DNA of 64,000 nucleotides from Bifidobacterium apousia. Its GTDB lineage: Bacteria > Actinomycetota > Actinomycetes > Actinomycetales > Bifidobacteriaceae. The stretch's first letter is position 1; each line of letters opens with the position of its first letter. The position numbers and the translations under genes are program-made. Shown here one piece after another: positions 38,045-45,768 of this stretch. The notes under the pieces are model-generated. The model ran no database searches, was not told the origin of the DNA, and worked only from the letters and a program-made list of their open reading frames with translations. The DNA is taken from NCBI RefSeq assembly GCF_007559275.1, contig NZ_VMHK01000005.1, positions 59,740-123,739 of the forward strand. The letters are read 5' to 3'.

Positions 38045-38189
38045 GATACTGCTGTGGCGAGGTCTGGGTCTGCCAAGGCAAGGAAGTTTACAATATAAGG
38101 AGCAAGCATGGATGGGCATGGTCACGGGGTTCAAGGCCCAATCCCCATGGCGGGTCCCCGTTCCCGCATTATCTATCGTCAGGCGAATC

Positions 38190-39308
38190 ATGATCAGCAA
38201 TACCGGCAACCTGTCCAAGGCCCTGCCCAAGTCGGTGCGGCATCACAACCGAGCCATCCTGCTCAGGCTGCTTTACCCCGATGTCAGTATGACCAGGGCT
38301 GATCTGGCCCGCGCTTCAGGGCTGACCAGGGTCGCCATATCGGACATCGTGGCCGAGCTGCTGGGCGAGCATCTGCTTGTGGAGGTGGGCTATAGCAAAT
38401 CTACCGGGCCGGGCAAGCGGGGACGGCTGCTGCGCATCAATCCTGACGGGCGTAGCATCCTGGCCCTGGACCTTTCCACTCCCTACGTCTTCAGGGGAGC
38501 GGTGCTCAACCTGACCGGGCAGGTGGTGGCGCGTGAGGAGATCCCGCTGACTGCTGACGGCAAGGTTCCCCTGGACTTGGTGGGAGAGCTGACCGATTCG
38601 CTGATGCAACGTGCAACTCACCCCATCATGGGCATCGGCGTATCCAGTCCCGGCATCGTCAGTGCTGAAGGAGTGGTCGATGATGCCACCAACCTGGGTT
38701 GGGTCCAGACCGATCTGCGCGGCTATCTGCATGAGAAGACAGGCCTTGAGGTGACGGTCAACAACGATGCCAACAACGAGGTTCTGGCCGAGCAGCAGTT
38801 CGGCTCAGGCCAATCCGACCTGCTGCTGGTCCATCTGGGCGACGGAGTTGGGGCAGGGTTGCTGGTTTCCGGCGAGCTGGTGACCGGTTGCAACCGCGCG
38901 GCCGGCGAAATCGGCCATGTGGTGGTCGACCCCACCGGTCCTCAGTGCCGCTGCGGCAAACGTGGCTGCTTGGAATCGCTGATCAGCGTTCCCAAGCTGA
39001 CTGCTGCAATGGACAGGGATCCTGACAATCTGGCTAGCATTTTGCGCCGGGCTGGCGAACTGATGGGCCGTGTTTTGACCATGTCTGCCGGTCTTATGGA
39101 CATTCCTCGCGTGGCTGTCCTGGGCGACTCCAGAGTGGTCAACCGCATCTTTCTGAGCGCTATGGAGAAGACCATGAACGATGCCCTGGCTACTGATTTC
39201 CGGCGGCCCCTGGTGGTCGACCGCTCGGCCCTGGGTGAGGATGCCGCCTTGCTTGGGGCCTGCTCCACGGTGGTGGCTGACCTGATCGAGCCTGACGGCA
39301 CCGTCTGA
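38190..39308 (+). CDS. ROK-family transcriptional repressor
   Basis: A 372-residue NagC/XylR-type regulator. An N-terminal winged HTH (about 20-75, MTRADLARASGLTRVAISDIVAE) precedes a ROK sugar-binding domain with the zinc cluster CRCGKRGC and GHVVVDPTG. The kinase ATP site is degenerate, as in repressors. I start at the ATG at 38190 (MISNTGNLSKALPKSVR), with TATCTA ~15-20 bases upstream; the frame is open to 38043. Divergence from the amino-sugar operon suggests it controls that operon in response to GlcNAc-6-P or a related sugar (inference). Confidence 0.88.
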   Translation: MISNTGNLSKALPKSVRHHNRAILLRLLYPDVSMTRADLARASGLTRVAISDIVAELLGEHLLVEVGYSKSTGPGKRGRLLRINPDGRSILALDLSTPYVFRGAVLNLTGQVVAREEIPLTADGKVPLDLVGELTDSLMQRATHPIMGIGVSSPGIVSAEGVVDDATNLGWVQTDLRGYLHEKTGLEVTVNNDANNEVLAEQQFGSGQSDLLLVHLGDGVGAGLLVSGELVTGCNRAAGEIGHVVVDPTGPQCRCGKRGCLESLISVPKLTAAMDRDPDNLASILRRAGELMGRVLTMSAGLMDIPRVAVLGDSRVVNRIFLSAMEKTMNDALATDFRRPLVVDRSALGEDAALLGACSTVVADLIEPDGTV

Positions 39309-39430
39309 AAGTGGATTGAAGACCTGTCTCGCAACCGTGCCCGGAGCTGGTGATTCGCGCACATCGTCGAGACCTGCTACCATGGTGACTCGCATGCGGT
39401 TGGCCGAGGTCTGACCCCGGTAGCCAATTT

Positions 39431-39504
39431 GCGGGCGTAGTTCATTGGTAGAATGGAAGCTTCCCAAGCTTCAGAGGCGGGTCCGATTCCCGTCGCCCGC
39501 TCCA
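39431..39504 (+). tRNA. tRNA-Gly (anticodon CCC), CCA encoded
   Basis: Acceptor stem GCGGGCG/CGCCCGC, D-arm TAGTTCATTGGTAGAAT, anticodon stem GAAGC/GCTTC with loop TTCCCAA (anticodon CCC), T-arm GCGGGTCCGATTCCCGTC-like, discriminator T and an encoded CCA at 39502-39504. AT-rich accessory DNA begins directly after it. Confidence 0.95.
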
Positions 39505-39745
39505 GTCGGATTTACAGGTGTGTCAATAAAGATTAGAATTTTAAACCTGTCATATTCGCACTTAGTTTGAGCTTTTATTGATGTAATTTTTCGAGATCGC
39601 GTCTTATTTCACAGATCTAACATATGGAATAGAGGTGTCTACGTGGTCATTTGTTGACCATAGTCTTGTCGAGTCTGTATATCTCTACGAAGCGCCTTAT
39701 TCCTAAACTGCTTTCGTTTGTTCTTGGTAAGGATGCTCTTGAAAA

Positions 39746-40297
39746 TTATTTCTCAGAAACAAACGCGGAAGAACAAATGCCGAAGTCAAGCTTTTGATTA
39801 TCATTCACGTACTGTCTGCCTAATGCATCTTTCCACTCAACGCGGAGTATCTGGCGAGAATGGTTTGATTCCACTAGGATTTGAACCGCGGCAAAGTGTT
39901 GTGCCTCGATAATTATGGTTTCTTCGTCTGGTTTCAGTTTTGGAAGATTTCGAGCCAGATATTCTATGCCTGGGCAGTTTTTTAGCCTTATTCCTGGCGA
40001 AAGCGAAAATTTAATATCGATGGCAATGGAACCGCCTACGTTGGTGAGAAATACCGTATTGCTGCCATTCACGTTTACAACCCGAACTATGATGAGCGGC
40101 TCGGTTGCGCTGATACGGGCGCTGTACTCTTTATAAGCGATAATGGCTGCGATAAGGGCGACGAGGAAGGTGCCAAAAGCCCACCAAGCTTGCCAGTCAG
40201 AGTTGTTGCCAGTAAGCCATTGGTAGAGGTATGGAATAACGCAAAAGAGGACTGAGCCGACTATCAGAGCAGGTATGGTCCATTTCTTTTGTCTCAT
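39746..40297 (-). CDS. Hypothetical two-helix membrane protein
   Basis: A 183-residue protein I do not recognise. Two N-terminal membrane helices (about 9-28 and 38-58, separated by TGNNSDWQAWW) are followed by a ~120-residue beta-rich domain with no Cys-based motif. The gene is AT-rich and uses codons such as AAA, TTT and ATA far more than its neighbours, pointing to recent transfer. TACACT ends 6 bases before the ATG, so it is probably leaderless. It lies in the AT-rich stretch next to tRNA-Gly. Confidence 0.7.
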   Translation of the reverse strand: MRQKKWTIPALIVGSVLFCVIPYLYQWLTGNNSDWQAWWAFGTFLVALIAAIIAYKEYSARISATEPLIIVRVVNVNGSNTVFLTNVGGSIAIDIKFSLSPGIRLKNCPGIEYLARNLPKLKPDEETIIIEAQHFAAVQILVESNHSRQILRVEWKDALGRQYVNDNQKLDFGICSSAFVSEK

Positions 40298-40990
40298 AGA
40301 ATCAGTGTAAGAGATATATTATTTCGTATTTCTTCTTCAGGTAGCTTTTGTCGTTTAGAACTGGAATTCATCTGTTTCCTTGGTTTATGAGATTATCCTT
40401 TAATTCCAGTCCGTTCTCAAGATCGTTGACTCCTACGGAATCAAAGATGCCGATGTCATCGAAAAATCCGTCGTGAAAAATCCCAATGATATCGAGGATG
40501 TGATTATAGAAAAAGCGTTAGGGCTTGGTGATGTTCACTGTTATGTCAATCAATGTTATGAACTCACTTGCATGTGCGGAGTCGGATGGTTCTTTGTAAG
40601 CGGTTGTTAGTGTTAATTTGATACGGTGATCCGCGCTTTTCTTGTAACCAGGTTCTGACGTATGAGAAGTTCGGACTGTTCTGCATGAGCAGGATTATTC
40701 GACAATAGCCTATTTGTATTTATTAGAAGTAGTTCGTGACAGGTCTTATTCGTACTTCGACGTTGCCGGACTCATGCGTGTGCTTTTTGGTATTTGCAGG
40801 ATCATGTCGAGTTGCTGCCGGACTCCGCTCTAATCACAGAGCCACTTCGTATTTGAGATAGGAGTTGCAACACAGGGCCGGGTCTTTGATGAACAATATT
40901 CCTGAAATTTCCGGAGTGTCGGAGCACGGTGGCTCAGGTCGGGCAGTGGAAGATGAGGGGGTACAGGGAAGTACGGAAAGGACGGCCATC
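40298..40990. other. AT-rich accessory region between two small genes
   Basis: 693 bases of clearly lower GC than the rest of the window. The only coding-like stretch is the open frame at 40404-40610 described separately. No transposase, integrase or clear repeat is seen. Base composition returns to normal near 40,930. Confidence 0.5.
40404..40610 (+). pseudogene. Open frame without start codon, ending in a Cys-rich peptide (possible RiPP-precursor remnant)
   Basis: A 68-codon frame runs from just after a TAA to a TAG and has no ATG, GTG or TTG near its 5' end; the first GTG is codon 24 (40473) without a ribosome site. The first half is acidic and helix-like (IKDADVIEKS, NPNDIEDVIIEKAL). After GLGD, the last ~26 residues are Cys- and aromatic-rich: CYVNQCYELTCMCG then VGWFFVSGC. 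This leader/core split resembles lanthipeptide-type precursors, but no modification, protease or transporter gene is nearby. It may be a truncated gene or chance. Confidence 0.3.
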
Positions 40991-41224
40991 ATGGCTGATT
41001 ATCACGTGCAATACGACGAGGATCGCGATCTCTGGACAGTCAAGCGGGCCGGGGCCTCACGCGTGTCCCGCACCTTCGCTACCAAGGCGGAGGCCACCAA
41101 GCAGGCCAAGGTCTTTGCAGACCGGTCCGGCGGCGGCGAGGTCAACATCCACAACAAGGGCGGCAACAAAATCCGCGACAAGCGCACCATAGGCAAGAAG
41201 GATCCCCGAGACATCAAGGGCTGA
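40991..41224 (+). CDS. DUF2188-domain small protein
   Basis: A 77-residue basic protein matching the DUF2188 pattern: a YHVQYDEDRDLWTVKRAGASR strand pair, SRTFATKAEATKQAKVFA helix, GGGEVNIHNKGGNKIRDKRT and a Lys-rich tail. The function of the family is unknown. AAAGGA lies upstream of the ATG at 40991; the frame is open to 40865 but upstream codons do not fit the family. Normal GC resumes here, so it probably belongs to the core genome rather than the AT-rich stretch. Confidence 0.75.
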   Translation: MADYHVQYDEDRDLWTVKRAGASRVSRTFATKAEATKQAKVFADRSGGGEVNIHNKGGNKIRDKRTIGKKDPRDIKG

Positions 41225-41431
41225 ACTCCTCCAGTTGACTCCTGGGATCTTTCGTCGTCATCGGACATGTACTGGTGCCGAACGTCGCGGTGATAAGCAC
41301 CTATGTCCATAGAACTATGCCCAGCCATCAGCCCAGCGGGATGTTGGGATGGTGAAGCATTGGCTGCCCTCGCCTGTCTGCATGCGTCCGCCCCCATAGA
41401 CTGAAACCAACCGTGAAAGGTGGCGAGGTCG

Positions 41432-42241
41432 ATGGCCGATGGATTCAACCAGCTGGATCAGCGGCTGGCGGACAGCGGGTATGACGAGGGTCTGCCGGCC
41501 TCCTATCCTCCTCGCCCTGATATTGATGAGCGCCCTATTCAGATAGCCCATGCCAACATCTGGAGTCGGTTTGCGGCGGTTACGGGGCTGGTCTCGGCCC
41601 TGGCGGGCGCGGCCTTGCTGGCCCACGCCATAGCCCCCTCCAGGTTGGGGGTCATAGGTCAGGTGGGCATCTCAGCCTGGGTGGGTGTCTCTGTGGCCTT
41701 CGCCCTCTTGACCGTAATCCTGGTCGTCATAGCCCGTCACTCCGGAACAGTCCCGAACCGGCCATCGGTGGGCTCGGCGGGCATTATTCTTCTGATCTGC
41801 GGAATGCTCTTGACCGTGGCAGGCCTGCTCATCGCCAACTCTTTTCCCAAGGGCATCATCAAGGTTCCTGCGCGTGACGAAGCGCCCATCAGCTCGGCCC
41901 AGGCTATGACCGACGGTATCGACAAGGCTGTCGGTCAGTGCGCTTCGGGTTGGCATGACATCGGCCTGGACGGGTACGTGGGCATCTCCCAAGCCCGGTA
42001 TTGCACCGATACGACCATGGCCTACGTGGTTTTCGACAACGATTCAGCAGCCTCCTTGGCCAAGGGGCCTATCCGCGCCCGCGTGCCTGACCTGCTCTCC
42101 CGTTACGGAGGCGGGTTGCAGCCCCAGGATCTATGGCTGCTGACCGGCAAGCGCTGGATGGTCGTGGGCAGCAAGACCCAGGTGACCGGACTGCAGGGCC
42201 AGTGGGGTGGTCGGGCCGAGCCGCTCATGAGCCAGCAGTGA
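41432..42241 (+). CDS. Hypothetical three-helix membrane protein
   Basis: A 269-residue protein with three membrane helices (about 42-67, 75-98 and 111-132) after a ~40-residue cytoplasmic N-terminus. The ~130-residue extracytoplasmic domain contains two Cys residues that could form a disulfide (VGQCASG and QARYCTD). No known domain recognised. The ATG at 41432 is chosen; a GTG at 41420 in frame is possible. It is followed 31 bases later by the esterase gene. Confidence 0.7.
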   Translation: MADGFNQLDQRLADSGYDEGLPASYPPRPDIDERPIQIAHANIWSRFAAVTGLVSALAGAALLAHAIAPSRLGVIGQVGISAWVGVSVAFALLTVILVVIARHSGTVPNRPSVGSAGIILLICGMLLTVAGLLIANSFPKGIIKVPARDEAPISSAQAMTDGIDKAVGQCASGWHDIGLDGYVGISQARYCTDTTMAYVVFDNDSAASLAKGPIRARVPDLLSRYGGGLQPQDLWLLTGKRWMVVGSKTQVTGLQGQWGGRAEPLMSQQ

Positions 42242-42272
42242 ATGACCGGACCAGTCGACTATCGTGGCAGGT

Positions 42273-43028
42273 ATGGATCAAGCACAAAAGGATGACGGCG
42301 GATTGGTGGGTCGGCCCTCCACGGTGGTGCCCGGACGTTTTGGGCAGGAGCTCAAGGTCGAGCAGGTCCAGTGGTCACGCAAGCAGGGCACGGGCAACCC
42401 CTCGCGGCCTATTTTTGTACTCATGCACGGCTGGGGCTCCAACGAGGAGGACATGGCTGACCTGATGCGCTACGTGGCCCCCTACAACGACTACGCCTCC
42501 CTGCGGGCGCCCATGGTGGTGCCAGGCAGCGAGCGCGGCATGTTCGGCCCGGGCTACACCTGGTTTCACGATATGCGCCCTGAGCAGGAGGATCTGGATC
42601 GGGATGGCTATGCAGCAGCTCGGGCTATAGACAATTGGGTAGCCGCCAACATCCCCGAGGAGAGACCTGTGGTGGCCATGGGCTTCTCCCAGGGAGCCAT
42701 GCTGGCTGTTCATCTGCTTCGGATCAACCCTGAGCGCTACCGGGCCTCCATATGCCTGTCCGGTTTCCTGGCCCCAGGCCTGGTGTCCGGCACTGCTCCG
42801 GCGGATGAGCGTCTGGCTGGCTTGAACAAGCCGGTCTTTCTGGGCTTCGGTTCGGATGACACCACGGTGCCCAAGTACGAATTCCGGGCCTTGGCCGCCT
42901 GGCTGGACGAGCACGTCTGGCTGCACACCACCGAGTACGATCACTTGGATCATGCCGTCGACATGCGCGAGATGAATGACCTTCGCCAGTGGCTGGGCGA
43001 GATCGACGTGACCTCGGGCCTCATGTAG
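42273..43028 (+). CDS. Phospholipase/carboxylesterase-family alpha/beta hydrolase
   Basis: A 251-residue esterase of the YpfH/carboxylesterase type. The oxyanion motif LMHGWGSNEEDM, nucleophile elbow MGFSQGAML, acid in GSDDTTVP and His in YDHLDHAV fit the catalytic layout. No signal peptide. I start at the ATG at 42273, with TATCGT ending 7 bases before it (leaderless pattern); a GTG at 42264 is in frame. Substrate unknown. It is convergent with the antiporter gene. Confidence 0.82.
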   Translation: MDQAQKDDGGLVGRPSTVVPGRFGQELKVEQVQWSRKQGTGNPSRPIFVLMHGWGSNEEDMADLMRYVAPYNDYASLRAPMVVPGSERGMFGPGYTWFHDMRPEQEDLDRDGYAAARAIDNWVAANIPEERPVVAMGFSQGAMLAVHLLRINPERYRASICLSGFLAPGLVSGTAPADERLAGLNKPVFLGFGSDDTTVPKYEFRALAAWLDEHVWLHTTEYDHLDHAVDMREMNDLRQWLGEIDVTSGLM

Positions 43029-43034
43029 ACCGGC

Positions 43035-45260
43035 TCACAGGGCCGAGTCGGCATCGACCTGCATGACGTAGACGTTACGGCGCATCTTCCTGGCTGTCGT
43101 GCGCGAGATTTCCCCGGATTCAACCATGTCCTGGATCTGGCTCAGCTCAATGGCGTAGCCCTCGCGCTTGGCCTCCTCCACCTGATCCCTGATAGCGGGC
43201 ATGCCCGCGTATTCGGTCTTGCCCTCCGCCGAGGATTCGATCATCTGATGGTTGATGATGGTGTTGAGCAGGTCCTCGGTCTTGAATCGGCCCTTGCCCA
43301 GTTCGGAGTAGAGCTTTTCGATCAGGAAGTGGTTCATCTCCGCCTGCAGGTGGCGTCCGGCCACGAAGACACGGTCCTTGTCGATCGGCTGGGTCAGGTG
43401 CTTCAGGCGGTGGAATTGGCTGTGCAGCAGGCCCCTGATACGCCGACGAGCCGTGTAGGCCCTCCAGCGGATCTCTCCGCCCCTGTCCAAGTGGAAAAGG
43501 GACCCGGATATGGTGGACAGGATCCTGCGGGCGGCCTGTTCCTGGCTGCGCAGATTCAGCAGCTCCTCCTGGTCATCGCCACGTTCGCTGCGTCGGTTGA
43601 TCAGCTGGGCGTCGGCATCCCTGTCGGCTACGGTCTCGGCCTCGGTGCTGGGCTCGGCCTCAGTCTCGGCCTCAGGCTGGGCTGATACAGGTGCCTGCTC
43701 AATGCTTGCGTTTTCGTTCTTGAGCTTTTCCTCCAGCTGATCCTGGGCCTCTTCGATCCGGCTCAGCCGCTCCTCCATGTAGTCCTGTTCCCACTCCATG
43801 GTCTGCACTTGCAGGTCCTGGAAGTCCTTGGGGGAATACTGCCCGATTCGCGACTTGAGTTTGGCGATGCGGTGGTTGTACTGCTTGATCACCTGCTGGA
43901 TGGCCAGCCGGTTCTCGTCAGTGATCCTGCTGGAGAGTTCCCGGACCGTACCCCTGAGCACCTTGATGGATTTTTCGACCTGCTGGGCCGGCACCTCGCT
44001 GCTCTGTGAGGGAGCCAGCAGCGGCAGGGCGAAGTTGGCCAGCACCAGGGTGACGATAATGACCCCGGCGGCCACGAAGATCAGCTCGCTGCGCATGGGG
44101 AAGGCCGACCCGTCGTCGGTCATATAAGGGATGGTCAGGGCCAAGGAGAGGGTGATGGTCCCCTTGGGGCCGCCGAAGGTCATGACGGCCGCCGACCTCA
44201 GGAGCTTGGATGTTATCCGTCGTCTGCTGCCGGTTCCATGATCCTTGGTGAAGATCAGGACGCTGGCGGTCCAAATGAAGCGCAGCACGATCACGGTCAG
44301 GCAGACCAGGGTGATGGTGGCCACCAGCATCCAGTTGCTGACCCGCCGGTCTCGCCAGCTGGTGCCCATGGCCGCCGGCAGCAGCATGCCCAGAAGGACG
44401 AAGACCGCGCCGTTGAGGCTGAAGGAGAGCACCTTCCAGACGCTGGATGAGACGATGTTGGCCTTGGATGTGTTGGGGCCTACTCCAGTGTGGTCGAAAC
44501 GGACCAGCAGCCCGGTGGAGACCACGGCCAGGACCCCGGACACATGCAGGATGTTCTGCCCGACCATGTAAATCAGGAAAGGCAGGAAGAGCTCCAGCAG
44601 GATCCTGGTGGTGGTGGTCTCCCAGCCCAGGCGGCGAGCGGACTCAAAAAGCCAGTTGACCACGAAGCCCATGATCAGGCCGAAGCCGATGCCGCCCACG
44701 AACTCGAGGAAGAACTCGCCCAGGGCCCGGGGCAGGGAGAAGGATCCGGTCACGGTGGCCAGGATGGCGAACTGGAAGCCGATGACGCCGGTGGCGTCGT
44801 TGAAGAGCGATTCGCCGGCAAGAATGGAATGTTCGTCCGGTGTGAGGTCGGCGCTCTCACCTAGGGAGGAAACGGCCACGGCATCGGTGGGCCCCAGGGC
44901 GGCGCCTAGGGCCATGGCTGCAGCCAGGGGGAACATGGGCCAGGCGGCATGCAGGATGACGCCCACCATGATCATCGTCAGGGTAGCCAGGCCAATGGCC
45001 AGGGAAAGGGATGATCGCAAGCCCTTGAGCAACTCCACCTTGTTGATGGTGTGGGCCTCGTAGTAGAGCAGGGGCGCGATGAAGAGAACCATGAACAGCT
45101 CAGGATCCAGCCGCATCCGCGGGAAAATGGGCAGCAGGGCCATGACCGCGCCCAGGGCGATCTGAACCAGTGGAGTGGAGATCCGGGGAATGAATCTGGA
45201 AATGAAGGAAGAGACGAGGACGGCAGCAAGTATGCACAGAATGAGGATGAATGTTTCCAC
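43035..45260 (-). CDS. Na+/H+ antiporter, CPA1/NhaP family
   Basis: A 741-residue antiporter. About twelve helices fill residues 3-430 and carry the CPA1 ion-site motifs GPTDAVAVSSLGE and AGESLFNDATGV. A ~300-residue cytoplasmic tail follows, with charged coiled-coil (about 455-550) and an Ala/Glu-rich acidic stretch. It probably adjusts Na+ or K+ and internal pH. I start at GTG 45260, because GGAAAGGAAG sits 5 bases upstream; the frame is open to 45383 but would cross the promoter (TATAAT, 45387-45382). Confidence 0.9.
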   Translation of the reverse strand: METFILILCILAAVLVSSFISRFIPRISTPLVQIALGAVMALLPIFPRMRLDPELFMVLFIAPLLYYEAHTINKVELLKGLRSSLSLAIGLATLTMIMVGVILHAAWPMFPLAAAMALGAALGPTDAVAVSSLGESADLTPDEHSILAGESLFNDATGVIGFQFAILATVTGSFSLPRALGEFFLEFVGGIGFGLIMGFVVNWLFESARRLGWETTTTRILLELFLPFLIYMVGQNILHVSGVLAVVSTGLLVRFDHTGVGPNTSKANIVSSSVWKVLSFSLNGAVFVLLGMLLPAAMGTSWRDRRVSNWMLVATITLVCLTVIVLRFIWTASVLIFTKDHGTGSRRRITSKLLRSAAVMTFGGPKGTITLSLALTIPYMTDDGSAFPMRSELIFVAAGVIIVTLVLANFALPLLAPSQSSEVPAQQVEKSIKVLRGTVRELSSRITDENRLAIQQVIKQYNHRIAKLKSRIGQYSPKDFQDLQVQTMEWEQDYMEERLSRIEEAQDQLEEKLKNENASIEQAPVSAQPEAETEAEPSTEAETVADRDADAQLINRRSERGDDQEELLNLRSQEQAARRILSTISGSLFHLDRGGEIRWRAYTARRRIRGLLHSQFHRLKHLTQPIDKDRVFVAGRHLQAEMNHFLIEKLYSELGKGRFKTEDLLNTIINHQMIESSAEGKTEYAGMPAIRDQVEEAKREGYAIELSQIQDMVESGEISRTTARKMRRNVYVMQVDADSAL

Positions 45261-45768
45261 GGGCTTCCTTTCCGCCACGCAATCCCGGGCGGGCTGCCGC
45301 AGGCCCGACAAGTAGGGTTCGTTCAACCAATGAAGGAATCTTCGAGTGCAGGGTCGGATGAGGATCGACGTCGCATAGTCCATTATACGGAATGGCGATA
45401 TCCAGGAACTGTATTGATGGACAATGTGCGCTAAGTTGACACCTCAAGTCAAAATGGTGGACAAACTGCGCTCGCGATAGGCGAACATTTGTGAAAATCC
45501 GGCCCGGGGACCCCCGTAAGCGCATGAAAGGCCGGCTCAATCGGTATACTCGTGAAGACCGGGAAGGCTCCGAACCTCCCAGCGGGCACTGCTTGCGGCG
45601 GCTGACCATGGAGCCCCATCTCTTGACCCCGGGGACTTGCATGCACGCTATTGTTTCCCCGATGCTTTTGGACATCCCCCGGTCCAAAAGGAAGATTGCA
45701 AGAACGACTGCAGAGGGTCGCATGCGGGGACAAATGACCGATCCGGTTTGGAAAGGCCAGGTTGACCG
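45261..45768. promoter_or_regulatory. Divergent control region, NhaP antiporter / P2-type ATPase
   Basis: 508 bases without a gene. A minus-strand TATAAT (45387-45382) serves the antiporter. Two direct repeats TGGACAA-nn-TGCGCT (45418-45432 and 45458-45472, 40 bases apart, centre two bases differ) look like binding sites. On the plus side TATACT at about 45547 may be the ATPase -10, giving a ~210-base leader that contains a perfect 9-base hairpin CTTTTGGAC/GTCCAAAAG (45665-45690). I could not match the leader to a known riboswitch. Confidence 0.55.

Noticed and set aside
39865..39900. A tRNA-like T-arm fragment (GGATTTGAACC) suggesting an attachment-site copy
   Set aside because: It lies inside the coding sequence of the 183-residue protein, lacks the other tRNA arms and does not match the tRNA-Gly 3' end.
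45261..45768. An M-box (Mg2+) or yybP-ykoY (Mn2+) riboswitch before the P2-type ATPase
   Set aside because: A GGCTCC and a few other short matches are present, but the conserved cores of either class are not. Only the presence of a structured leader is reported.
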